From an uncultured Paracoccaceae bacterium (lineage in GTDB: Bacteria > Pseudomonadota > Alphaproteobacteria > Rhodobacterales > Rhodobacteraceae): a stretch of 51,807 nucleotides of DNA. Both the position numbers and the translations under genes were made by a program. Of the stretch, positions 27,801-35,944 are shown piece by piece. The notes below the pieces were generated by a model. It had not been told where the DNA came from. It made no database searches and worked only from the letters and a program-made list of their open reading frames with translations. Location of the stretch: positions 1 to 51,807 of the forward strand of contig CALKJA010000097.1 of NCBI GenBank assembly GCA_937995865.1, in the 5' to 3' direction. Every line of letters starts with the position of its first letter. The first letter of the stretch is position 1.

Positions 27801-28414
27801 TATGAATGCGCAAAAATGTCAGTTTCGGGCCAGCCTGCAAGATCCAGCTTTGCACGGACAGGCAGGAAATCGAAACACGCTTGCGCGATTTCGGTGCGGC
27901 CTTCTCGGGCCAGCCGTTCGTCCAGCTTTTCCTTGAGTTGATGCAAGTAAAGAACATCGGACGCGGCATATGCCATTTGCGCTTCGGTCAACTTGGGCGC
28001 CCCCCAATCTGACATCTGCTGTTGTTTTGAGATATCGATATCGAGCAACTCTTGGGTTAGGTTCTTGAGCCCATGCCGATCCGTGTAAGTGCGGATCAAG
28101 CGGCTTGCGATCTTGGTGCAATAAACCGGAGCCGCGAGTGCGCCAAAGGTGTGAAACATCGCTGCGATGTCAAAGCGGCCAAAATGAAAGAGCTTAAGCA
28201 CGTTGGGGTCTTGTAACATCCGAGCAAGGTTCGGTGCTTCGGTTTGACCTTTGGCGACTTGCACCAAATGCGAAGTTCCATCTCCCGATGACATTTGGAT
28301 CAGACAAAGCCGATCCCGCATGGGGTTCAGTCCCATTGTTTCACAATCAATTGCTACGGCGGGGCCAAGGTCCAGCCCATCGGGCAGGTCGTTTTGGTAC
28401 AAAGTAATGCTCAT
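27800..28414 (-). CDS. rnd: Ribonuclease D-like 3'-5' exonuclease
   Basis: DEDDy-type exonuclease with 204 residues from ATG 28414; a GTG two codons upstream is also possible. Motif Exo I is AIDCETMGL, Exo II is LFHFGRFDIAAM, and Exo III is MAYAASDVLYL with the Tyr. The product lacks the C-terminal HRDC domains of full RNase D, a short form I recall as common in Alphaproteobacteria. RNA target is unknown. It is the first gene of the rnd-kdsD-lptC-lptA-lptB run. Confidence 0.9.
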   Translation of the reverse strand: MSITLYQNDLPDGLDLGPAVAIDCETMGLNPMRDRLCLIQMSSGDGTSHLVQVAKGQTEAPNLARMLQDPNVLKLFHFGRFDIAAMFHTFGALAAPVYCTKIASRLIRTYTDRHGLKNLTQELLDIDISKQQQMSDWGAPKLTEAQMAYAASDVLYLHQLKEKLDERLAREGRTEIAQACFDFLPVRAKLDLAGWPETDIFAHS

Positions 28415-28546
28415 GGTCACTCACATTTAGGTCGGGTGTTGGGTGAACCCAAGGGCGTGCCAAGTCAAGCTATTGGTCTTATGCGGAAAAGCGCCGAGCG
28501 GCTGATCGGCTTTGCTTTGCACTCCTGACAGGTTAGGCCGGGCCTT

Positions 28547-29653
28547 ATGAATGACCTACGCTATGATGCCTTTTTGATCTGCCCTCCGGGGCTTGAACCG
28601 TATCTGTTGGCCGAAGCCGAGGAGCTGGGCCTTGCTGGAATGAGCATAGTGCCCGGTGGGATCGAGGTCCGTCTCGATTGGGACGAAATGCAGCTAGCAA
28701 ACCTATGGCTCAGAAGCGCAACCCGCGTACTTGTGCGACTGGGGTCCTTCCGGGTGTTTCACCTTGCTCAGCTCGACAAACGTGCACGCAAGTTCGCATG
28801 GGGTGATTGGCTTCGAAAGGATGTGCCGGTTCGGGTTGAAGTCACGTGCCGCAAATCCAAGATCTATCATGCGGGAGCAGCAACCCAGCGGATTGAGCGC
28901 GCGCTAACAGAAGCGGCGGGCATCTCAGTGAGCGCAGAAGCCTCAGTGACCCTAAAGATCCGTATCGAGGATGATCTTTGCACGATAAGCCTCGATACCT
29001 CGGGCGCGCCATTGCACAAACGCGGCTATAAGGTGGCGGTTGGCAAGGCGCCGTTGCGCGAAAGCATGGCAGCTGCGCTATTGCGGGCCGGTGGATACAA
29101 GCCCGGCATGCCTGTCGTGGATCCAATGTGCGGCTCGGGCACTTTTCCAATTGAAGCGGCGCAGGCTGGATGTGGGATTGCCCCCGGCGCTCTGCGTGCG
29201 TTTGCTTTTGAAGATCTTGCTGGTTTTGATGCCGAAGGTTGGGACGCGCTCCGACAGACTACACCCAAGCAAAGCAACGCGCGTTATTACGGGTTTGATC
29301 GTGATGATGGCGCGGTGCGCAACAGCATAGCGAATGCAGACCGTGCCGGGGTGTTAGACTATTGCCAGTTCGCCCGTCGTCCGATTTCAGAACTGAAAGC
29401 ACCCGATGGCCTGCCAGGGCTTGTGATCTGCAACCCTCCCTATGGCGCACGGATCGGCAACAAAGGCCCGCTTTATGCCCTTTACGGGACACTGGGTGTG
29501 CGGCTGCGCACTGGCGGTTTTGAAGGCTGGCGTTTTGGAATGGTGACGTCTGATGCCGGGCTTGCCAAATCAACTGGCCTGACCTTTGAGGCGCTGGGTC
29601 CACCGATCGCGCATGGCGGGCTGAAAGTTCATTTATATCGATGTCAGCTTTAG
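28547..29653 (+). CDS. THUMP-domain class I rRNA guanine-N2-methyltransferase (RlmL N-terminal-like)
   Basis: Methylates rRNA, by family most likely the 23S G2445-type guanine. Of 368 residues, about 1-155 are a ferredoxin-like plus THUMP RNA-binding region, and the C-terminal Rossmann methyltransferase carries the SAM loop VDPMCGSGTFPIEAA near residue 190 and the catalytic NPPYGARIG near 298. This is the single-methyltransferase form (COG0116), not the RlmKL fusion. It is divergent from rnd with about 130 bases between, and monocistronic. The exact target base needs testing. Confidence 0.9.
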   Translation: MNDLRYDAFLICPPGLEPYLLAEAEELGLAGMSIVPGGIEVRLDWDEMQLANLWLRSATRVLVRLGSFRVFHLAQLDKRARKFAWGDWLRKDVPVRVEVTCRKSKIYHAGAATQRIERALTEAAGISVSAEASVTLKIRIEDDLCTISLDTSGAPLHKRGYKVAVGKAPLRESMAAALLRAGGYKPGMPVVDPMCGSGTFPIEAAQAGCGIAPGALRAFAFEDLAGFDAEGWDALRQTTPKQSNARYYGFDRDDGAVRNSIANADRAGVLDYCQFARRPISELKAPDGLPGLVICNPPYGARIGNKGPLYALYGTLGVRLRTGGFEGWRFGMVTSDAGLAKSTGLTFEALGPPIAHGGLKVHLYRCQL

Positions 29654-29983
29654 TTTCTGACCGGATCAGCAACGCCATCCGCCACCTGCTGCCTACATAG
29701 ACGGTCTAAATTTTCATCGTTTACTACCGAAATCGCCCGTTTCGACGCCAAATGCCCGATCTTAACGCGCGTTAGAAATGCCGTTCTTGTGGCAATCTCC
29801 AAAGCCGCCTCAATGGTGCACGCCGAAAGCTGCTTTTTGGCGCCGCGCGGGAAACCGGTTGCAATTCGAATTCCCCGCGCGACTACAACATCACTGTTGC
29901 AGGGCTAACCTATTCAGGGAGGCGTCTGTTGAAAAGGCTATTGGCCAATTCAGCGCCCTGCGACGATTAGGGGACAAAGACCT
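29654..29983. other. Intergenic region upstream of urtA
   Basis: These 330 bases contain no convincing gene. They hold a 12-base perfect palindrome at 29763-29774 and a 10-base palindrome AATTCGAATT at 29863-29872. No sequence satisfies the sigma-54 GG-N10-GC rule with a good context. Nothing else stands out. Confidence 0.6.
29763..29774. promoter_or_regulatory. 12-base palindrome upstream of urtA, possible operator
   Basis: TAACGCGCGTTA is its own reverse complement. It lies 210 bases before the urtA start, in the only long gene-free stretch of the window. It could bind a dimeric regulator; no regulator is identified. Confidence 0.3.
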
Positions 29984-31264
29984 ATGACTTTTAAAACTAC
30001 TGCGTTTGCATTGACTGCCCTCTTTGGCACCACTGCTATGGCCGCTGCTGAATGTGCCGATCCGATCAAGGTTGGTGTGTTGCATTCGCTCTCCGGGACA
30101 ATGGCGATTTCCGAGACAACACTCAAAGACACGATGGAGCTTTTGGTTGAGACCCAGAACGCCGCGGGCGGTCTGCTGGGTTGCGAGATTGAAGCGGTCG
30201 TCGTTGATCCGGCTTCTGATTGGCCACTGTTTGCTGAAAAAGCGCGTGAGCTTTTGACCGTCAACGAAGTTGACGTGATCTTTGGCTCCTGGACATCCGT
30301 GTCGCGCAAGTCCGCGCTGCCGGTTCTAGAAGAGCTGAACGGGCTGATGTTCTATCCGGTTCAGTATGAGGGCGAAGAAAGCTCTAAAAACGTGTTCTAT
30401 ACCGGTGCTGCGCCCAACCAACAGGCGATCCCAGCGACGGATTACTTCCTCGAAGAATTGGGCGTTGAAAAGTTCGCGCTTCTTGGCACCGACTATGTGT
30501 ATCCGCGTACAACCAACAACATCCTCGAAAGCTACCTGCAAGCCGAAGGTATCGCAGAGGAAGATATCTTTGTGAACTACACGCCTTTTGGTCACTCTGA
30601 CTGGGCGACGATCGTTGCGGACGTTGTAGCGCTGGGCGCAGACGGCAAACAGGTTGGCGTTATCTCAACGATCAACGGTGACGCAAACATCGGCTTTTAC
30701 AAAGAGCTTGCCGCCGCAGGCATCAGCGCCGACGACATTCCTGTTGTTGCGTTCTCTGTGGGTGAGGAAGAACTGTCAGGCCTCGATACATCCAACCTTG
30801 TTGGCCACCTTGCTGCTTGGAATTACTTCCAATCCGCAGAATCCGAGCTGAACGACGAATGGGTCGCCGCTTGGAAAGCGAAGATGGGTGAAGAGCGTGT
30901 GACCAACGACCCAATGGAAGCACACTTCATTGGCTTCAACATGTGGGTAAACGCTGTAACTGAAGCAGGTACGACTGATGTGGATGCTGTGCGTACAGCA
31001 ATGTACGGTCAGGAATATCCAAACCTGACAGGCGGTACAGCGGTAATGCTGCCTAACCACCACCTTGCCAAGCCTGTTCTCATTGGCGAAATCACAGCTG
31101 ACGGCCAGTTTGACATCATCAGCCAGACAACAGAAGTGCCCGGCGATGCATGGACAGACTTCCTGCCAGAATCTGCGGTTCTGACCTCAGATTGGGAAGC
31201 TCTGGGTTGCGGTATGTACAACACTGAGACTGAAACCTGCGTTCAGTTGACGTCCAACTACTGA
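29984..31264 (+). CDS. urtA: Urea ABC transporter substrate-binding protein UrtA
   Basis: Periplasmic receptor of the high-affinity urea transporter, 426 residues. A signal peptide (about 1-23) ends AMAAAECAD. The mature part has family features (KVGVLHSLSGTMAISETTLKD, VIFGSWTSVSRKSALPVLEE, LMFYPVQYEGEESSKNVFYTGA, AHFIGFNMWV). It is the first of five co-directional urt genes, separated from urtB by a strong hairpin. Such proteins also occur in amide transport, but sequence and gene order fit urea. Confidence 0.94.
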   Translation: MTFKTTAFALTALFGTTAMAAAECADPIKVGVLHSLSGTMAISETTLKDTMELLVETQNAAGGLLGCEIEAVVVDPASDWPLFAEKARELLTVNEVDVIFGSWTSVSRKSALPVLEELNGLMFYPVQYEGEESSKNVFYTGAAPNQQAIPATDYFLEELGVEKFALLGTDYVYPRTTNNILESYLQAEGIAEEDIFVNYTPFGHSDWATIVADVVALGADGKQVGVISTINGDANIGFYKELAAAGISADDIPVVAFSVGEEELSGLDTSNLVGHLAAWNYFQSAESELNDEWVAAWKAKMGEERVTNDPMEAHFIGFNMWVNAVTEAGTTDVDAVRTAMYGQEYPNLTGGTAVMLPNHHLAKPVLIGEITADGQFDIISQTTEVPGDAWTDFLPESAVLTSDWEALGCGMYNTETETCVQLTSNY

Positions 31265-31281
31265 TCTTGACGCAAACGATT

Positions 31282-31315
31282 TGTGCGGCGGGGGCAATCT
31301 TTCCTTCGCCGCGCA
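31282..31315 (+). repeat. Hairpin between urtA and urtB
   Basis: TGTGCGGCG at 31282-31290 and CGCCGCGCA at 31307-31315 pair over 9 bases (one G-T) around a 16-base loop, 17 bases after the urtA stop. CCCTTT follows, not a clean T-run. It may reduce read-through to the permease genes or protect the urtA 3' end, giving more binding protein than permease. Confidence 0.55.
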
Positions 31316-31343
31316 CCCTTTAGGACGAAGATCGGTTTCCTCC

Positions 31344-33293
31344 ATGTTTCGACGCCTTCTCTTGGTGCTGGTTTCCCTTTGCGTGCTGGCCTTGCCTGAA
31401 CGTGCCGCCGCCGAAACCCTTCAAGACATTTTACAAACGCATCAGGCCGAGGTCGCCAAGCCGGGCCGCCGCTCCGTGGGTGTGGTGCTTGACGATTTGG
31501 TCGCCAGCGGGTTGCCACAAGCTCTACCCTTCTTGGAAGCGTGGCGCGACCGCGAGATTGTTCAACGCGACATTGATGGGTTGTTTTTCCGGGCCGTTGA
31601 CGAGGGTCTGCTTGATTTGGACACGGGCGCAGTGCTGCCAGTCACGGACACATCACAAGTGCGCCCAAACGGCGGTGTGCGCCGCGCGATTGGCGATGCG
31701 TTGGTACAGTTCCAACTGTCCGATCCCAATATTTCCAAACGCCTAGCCGCTGTTGAGGCCATTGAACGGTCGATGGATGCCAGCCAGCTTGCTCCGCTTC
31801 GCGCCTCCATTGACGGCGAAACCGATCCCGGCCTGAAAGTCGTAAAGACCCGCCTCGCCGGGATGCTGGCCGCGCGGTTTGCCGATGATCCAGCGGTCCG
31901 GATTGACGCGATCAAAGCCCTGTCGGGTGATCTGTCCGTCGATGTCCGCGCGACGCTCAACCAAATCCTCGCAACCACCTTTGTTCTTGAACGGTCCGCA
32001 GACTCAGATGCCAATATAAAGGACAGATACTTTGGCGGAACGGAGGCTTACCCGTTGGCCCAAGCCAAACCGCTTTTGACCGAGGCGGGGCTTTTCACGC
32101 CGCCCACAACGGCAAGCGATCTGCGCAACGCTCTGACAAGTCGTATCGAAGACGGAGCAGTTGCGGGGATACCCGTCGCCAAGCTCGATACGCAAGAGAC
32201 ACGCCGGGTGGCCTATGACCGCTTGGCCGCAGCGGGCACGGTCCCGCCGTTCTCTGAGCCTATAGAGACCTGGGATTGGGACCCTTCGCACATCAGTGTC
32301 GGCGACTACGTCGTGCTGGAAGTCTATACCGAAGCCGACCCTGCCATCACAAAGGCCGCTCGCACTACGCTGACCGCGATTGAGCAAAAGGTCGCAATGA
32401 GTCAGGCGGTCGATCTTGGTTTGGACGCTTTGTCATTGGCATCGATCTATTTCCTTGCGGCCATTGGGCTTGCCATCACCTTTGGCGTGATGGGGGTTAT
32501 CAACATGGCCCACGGGGAATTCATCATGATGGGTGCCTACACCGGCTACGTCGTTCAGCTTTTCGTGCCGGATTACACGCTTTCGATCCTTGTTGCGTTG
32601 CCCTTGGCTTTTGCAATCACCTTCGGCGCTGGTGTCGCGATGGAACGGCTTGTTATCCGCTGGCTTTACCACCGTCCGCTTGAAACGCTGCTCGCTACAT
32701 TTGGTATCTCGATTGCACTGCAACAGCTGGCCAAGAATATATTTGGCACCCAAGCGCGGCCTTTGACTTCGCCTGCTTGGCTCGACGGCGCGTTGGTGTT
32801 CAATGATGTGATTGCTATCAGCTATATCCGTATCGCGATATTTGTGCTGGCTCTGCTGTTCCTTGCAGTGATCCTATTCGTTTTGAAACGCACCCGACTG
32901 GGACTTGAGGTGCGCGCAGTGACGCAAAACCCGGGCATGGCAGCTTCGATGGGGATCAACCCGGACCGGATTAACATGCTTACCTTTGGGCTTGGCTCGG
33001 GCATTGCCGGGATCGCAGGCGTGGCCATCGGGCTTTATGCGAAGGTCACCTCCGAGATGGGGGCCGACTATATTGTCCAGTCCTTTATGACTGTGGTTGT
33101 GGGGGGTGTTGGAAATGTCTGGGGCACGCTTGCTGGTGCGTCCTTGATCGGGTTCCTGCAAAAAGGGATTGAGTGGTTCAACCCGTCCAACACGCTGGCG
33201 GCACAGACCTATATGATCCTGTTTATCATCCTGTTCATTCAATTCCGGCCCAAAGGCATCGTTGCCCTCAAAGGTCGGGCCGCGGCGGATTAA
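31344..33293 (+). CDS. urtB: Urea ABC transporter permease UrtB
   Basis: Membrane permease with 649 residues from ATG 31344. An N-terminal signal peptide (about 1-24) leads into a long extracytoplasmic domain of roughly 330 residues with HEAT-like helical repeats (VVKTRLAGMLAARF, RIDAIKALSGDL). The C-terminal 290 residues form the LivH-type permease with GVMGVINMAHGEFIMMGAY and LGLEVRAVTQNPGMAASMGI. The large N-terminal extension is known in proteobacterial UrtB. The frame extends upstream to 31281 without family character. Confidence 0.93.
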   Translation: MFRRLLLVLVSLCVLALPERAAAETLQDILQTHQAEVAKPGRRSVGVVLDDLVASGLPQALPFLEAWRDREIVQRDIDGLFFRAVDEGLLDLDTGAVLPVTDTSQVRPNGGVRRAIGDALVQFQLSDPNISKRLAAVEAIERSMDASQLAPLRASIDGETDPGLKVVKTRLAGMLAARFADDPAVRIDAIKALSGDLSVDVRATLNQILATTFVLERSADSDANIKDRYFGGTEAYPLAQAKPLLTEAGLFTPPTTASDLRNALTSRIEDGAVAGIPVAKLDTQETRRVAYDRLAAAGTVPPFSEPIETWDWDPSHISVGDYVVLEVYTEADPAITKAARTTLTAIEQKVAMSQAVDLGLDALSLASIYFLAAIGLAITFGVMGVINMAHGEFIMMGAYTGYVVQLFVPDYTLSILVALPLAFAITFGAGVAMERLVIRWLYHRPLETLLATFGISIALQQLAKNIFGTQARPLTSPAWLDGALVFNDVIAISYIRIAIFVLALLFLAVILFVLKRTRLGLEVRAVTQNPGMAASMGINPDRINMLTFGLGSGIAGIAGVAIGLYAKVTSEMGADYIVQSFMTVVVGGVGNVWGTLAGASLIGFLQKGIEWFNPSNTLAAQTYMILFIILFIQFRPKGIVALKGRAAAD

Positions 33294-33297
33294 TCCT

Positions 33298-34464
33298 ATG
33301 AAAAAGACATTCATCGGCCAAAACCCCTCTGTGATGTGGTTCCTTCTTGCGCTGGCAGTATTCACGCTGGCCGTGACCCTTCTGTCGGAGGCGACGGGTA
33401 TTGGGATCATCTCAACCTCTTTTGTTAAAACATTGGGTAAGACGTTGTGCCTGTGTCTTGTTGCTGTCGCGATGGATGTGGTTTGGGGCTATTGCGGTAT
33501 CCTTTCGCTTGGCCATTTCGCGTTCTTCGGGATCGGAGGATACGCCATTGGTATGTGGCTAATGTATGCAAGAACCGAAAGCATCGTTCTTGAGAGTTTA
33601 GTCGGGCAGCCGATACCGCCCACCCCGCAAGAGATTTCTGATGCGATTGGCAATCAAATATTCGGGGTTGTTGGAAGCTCCGAGTTTCCAGCCATTTGGG
33701 CCTTTGCGGATAGCCTTGTCCTCCAGCTCTTGATGATTGTGCTGGTTCCCGGGCTTTTGGCGCTGATCTTCGGATGGCTTGCCTTCCGCAGCCGCGTTAC
33801 CGGCGTATATCTGTCGATCCTGACCCAAGCGATGACGCTCGCGCTTGCGCTGTATCTTTTCCAGAATGACAGCGGGTTGCGTGGAAATAATGGCTTGTCA
33901 GGCCTTCAAAATATCCCAGGCTTCGAAAACACATCGCAGGCTTGGGTATCCGTCATTTTCTTCTGGGCATCGGCGCTTGCCCTTGCCGCAGGCTATCTTT
34001 TCTTTGCTTGGGTTGTTTCCGGAAAAATGGGCAGCGTCGTCAAAGGTATCCGGGACAATGAAGCGCGCGTACGATTTCTTGGCTACCATGTGGAAAGCTA
34101 CAAGCTCTTTATCTTCACCATCACGGCCATTGTCGCCGCGATCGCAGGTGCGCTCTATTATCCTCAAGCTGGGATCATCAACCCGGGTGAAATTACGCCG
34201 ATTGCTTCGATTTACCTTGCGGTTTGGGTCGCGATTGGAGGGCGCGGGCGGCTGTATGGCGCGGTCATTGGGGCGGCCTTCGTTTCGCTTTTGTCTAGCT
34301 GGTTCACTGGCGGTGGGGCGCCAGATATCCCGCTTGGATTTTATACGATCCAATGGACGGACTGGTGGCTGGTCCTGCTTGGCGTGTCGTTCGTGGCGGT
34401 CACGCTGTTCTTTCCCAAAGGGATCGGTGGGCTGTTTGACTATCTGGTGAGGAAACCATCATGA
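33298..34464 (+). CDS. urtC: Urea ABC transporter permease UrtC
   Basis: LivM-type permease of 388 residues from ATG 33298, 4 bases after the urtB stop. It has about ten membrane segments, the family box LVAVAMDVVWGYCGILSLGHFAFFGIGGYAIG and the EAA-like loop GIRDNEARVRFLGYHVESYK. The C-terminus GIGGLFDYLVRKPS leads into urtD with an ATGA overlap. Confidence 0.94.
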   Translation: MKKTFIGQNPSVMWFLLALAVFTLAVTLLSEATGIGIISTSFVKTLGKTLCLCLVAVAMDVVWGYCGILSLGHFAFFGIGGYAIGMWLMYARTESIVLESLVGQPIPPTPQEISDAIGNQIFGVVGSSEFPAIWAFADSLVLQLLMIVLVPGLLALIFGWLAFRSRVTGVYLSILTQAMTLALALYLFQNDSGLRGNNGLSGLQNIPGFENTSQAWVSVIFFWASALALAAGYLFFAWVVSGKMGSVVKGIRDNEARVRFLGYHVESYKLFIFTITAIVAAIAGALYYPQAGIINPGEITPIASIYLAVWVAIGGRGRLYGAVIGAAFVSLLSSWFTGGGAPDIPLGFYTIQWTDWWLVLLGVSFVAVTLFFPKGIGGLFDYLVRKPS

Positions 34465-35210
34465 GCATGTTGCTTGAAGTTGATGGCGTCAGCGTCACAT
34501 TCGACGGGTTCCGCGCGATCAACAACCTATCCATCAACTTTGCCAAAGCCGAACTGCGGGCAATCATCGGGCCCAACGGCGCGGGCAAGACAACGTTTAT
34601 GGATATCGTGACCGGTAAGACCAAGCCGGACGAAGGTAAGGTGATCTGGGGCGATCGAAATGTTTCGCTTTTGGGGATGTCGGAAAGCCAGATCGCGCGC
34701 GAGGGGATCGGGCGGAAATTCCAAAAGCCAACCGTGTTCGAGGCGCAGACTGTGCGGCAAAACCTTGCGATGGCGCTCAAGACCAAGCGCGGCCCTTTTG
34801 CCGTTTTGACCCATCGGAAAACGGTTGAAAACGGCACGCGGATTGAAGAGGTTGCCGAGCAGGTTGGTCTGACCGAACAATTGACGCGAACGGCCGGAGA
34901 ATTGAGCCACGGCCAAAAGCAATGGTTAGAGATCGGGATGCTCTTGGCCCAAGATCCGCGTTTGATGCTTGTTGATGAACCTGCTGCCGGCATGACCCCA
35001 GAGGAACGCGAAAAAACCACCGACATTCTGCGCGAAGCGGCCAAGACCCGCGCGGTTGTGGTTGTGGAGCATGACATGGAATTCGTGCGCAGACTGGAAT
35101 GCAAAGTGACTGTTCTACACGAGGGTTCGGTACTCGCTGAAGGGAGCCTTGATCAGGTCACCTCCAATCAAACGGTGATCGATGTTTACTTGGGGCGCGG
35201 CCATGCTTGA
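34461..35210 (+). CDS. urtD: Urea ABC transporter ATPase UrtD
   Basis: LivG-type ATPase, 249 residues. Walker A GPNGAGKTT is at 37-45, the signature reads LSHGQKQWLEIGMLL (LSHGQ instead of LSGGQ, usual in this family) and Walker B is LMLVDEPAAGM, then VVVEHDMEFVRRL. It overlaps urtC by ATGA and urtE by 8 bases, which suggests tightly coupled production. Confidence 0.95.
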   Translation: MSMLLEVDGVSVTFDGFRAINNLSINFAKAELRAIIGPNGAGKTTFMDIVTGKTKPDEGKVIWGDRNVSLLGMSESQIAREGIGRKFQKPTVFEAQTVRQNLAMALKTKRGPFAVLTHRKTVENGTRIEEVAEQVGLTEQLTRTAGELSHGQKQWLEIGMLLAQDPRLMLVDEPAAGMTPEEREKTTDILREAAKTRAVVVVEHDMEFVRRLECKVTVLHEGSVLAEGSLDQVTSNQTVIDVYLGRGHA

Positions 35211-35898
35211 TGTTCAGAATATTGATCTGAAATACGGTCAAAGCCAGATCTTGTTCGATGTATCCTTGGCAGCCTCCGTTGGCGAAATCACCGCGGTGAT
35301 GGGCAATAACGGTGTCGGCAAAACCAGCCTGCTCAAGGCCGTATCAGGCCGCCATCCTATATCAGGCGGCGCCGCAAAGGTGGACGGGGCAACGGTCAAA
35401 CTCGCTTCGGCGTTTCATGCGGCGCGTGCGGGCGTGGCTTATGTTCCGCAGGGCCGCGAAGTCTTTCCGATGATGACCGTTCTTGAAAATCTGGAAACGG
35501 GTTTTGCCTGCCTCCCGAAGTCCGATCATGCCATTCCTGAGTTCATCTTTGAACTCTTTCCTGTGCTCAAGGAAATGCAGGCGCGGCGCGGCGGTGATCT
35601 TTCTGGTGGGCAGCAACAGCAGCTTGCCATTGCACGGGCGTTGATCACACGCCCCAAAGTGCTTTTGCTGGATGAACCGACCGAAGGCATCCAGCCCAAT
35701 GTTATCCAGCAAATCGGTGACGCTTTGGAGATCCTCCGCGATCAAGGTGAGATGGCGATCGTTCTGGTTGAGCAAAACGCCGATTTTGCGCATCGGATTG
35801 CGGATACGTTTGTTGTGATGGAGCAGGGCCGTGTGAAACGCCGAGCGGCCAAAGCATCGTATGACAAGGCCAGTCTGATGGCGGATCTCGCGCTCTAG
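35203..35898 (+). CDS. urtE: Urea ABC transporter ATPase UrtE
   Basis: LivF-type ATPase with 231 residues from ATG 35203, where MLDVQNIDLKYG begins the family domain and ATGCTTGA overlaps the urtD stop. Walker A GNNGVGKTS spans 34-42, signature LSGGQQQQLAIARALI and Walker B LLLDEPTEGIQPN follow, then VLVEQNADFAHRI. It closes the operon. In many bacteria ureDABCEFG come next; here a convergent TRAP transporter gene comes instead. Confidence 0.94.
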   Translation: MLDVQNIDLKYGQSQILFDVSLAASVGEITAVMGNNGVGKTSLLKAVSGRHPISGGAAKVDGATVKLASAFHAARAGVAYVPQGREVFPMMTVLENLETGFACLPKSDHAIPEFIFELFPVLKEMQARRGGDLSGGQQQQLAIARALITRPKVLLLDEPTEGIQPNVIQQIGDALEILRDQGEMAIVLVEQNADFAHRIADTFVVMEQGRVKRRAAKASYDKASLMADLAL

Positions 35899-35944
35899 CG
35901 GGGGATGTTCAGAGGCGGGATCAACCGCCCCCCAAAATCAATAC

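Noticed and set aside
29654-29983. Sigma-54 promoter before urtA
   Set aside because: Candidates such as TGGCAATCTCCAAAGC have GG and GC 11 instead of 10 bases apart. No good NtrC-like site was recognised.
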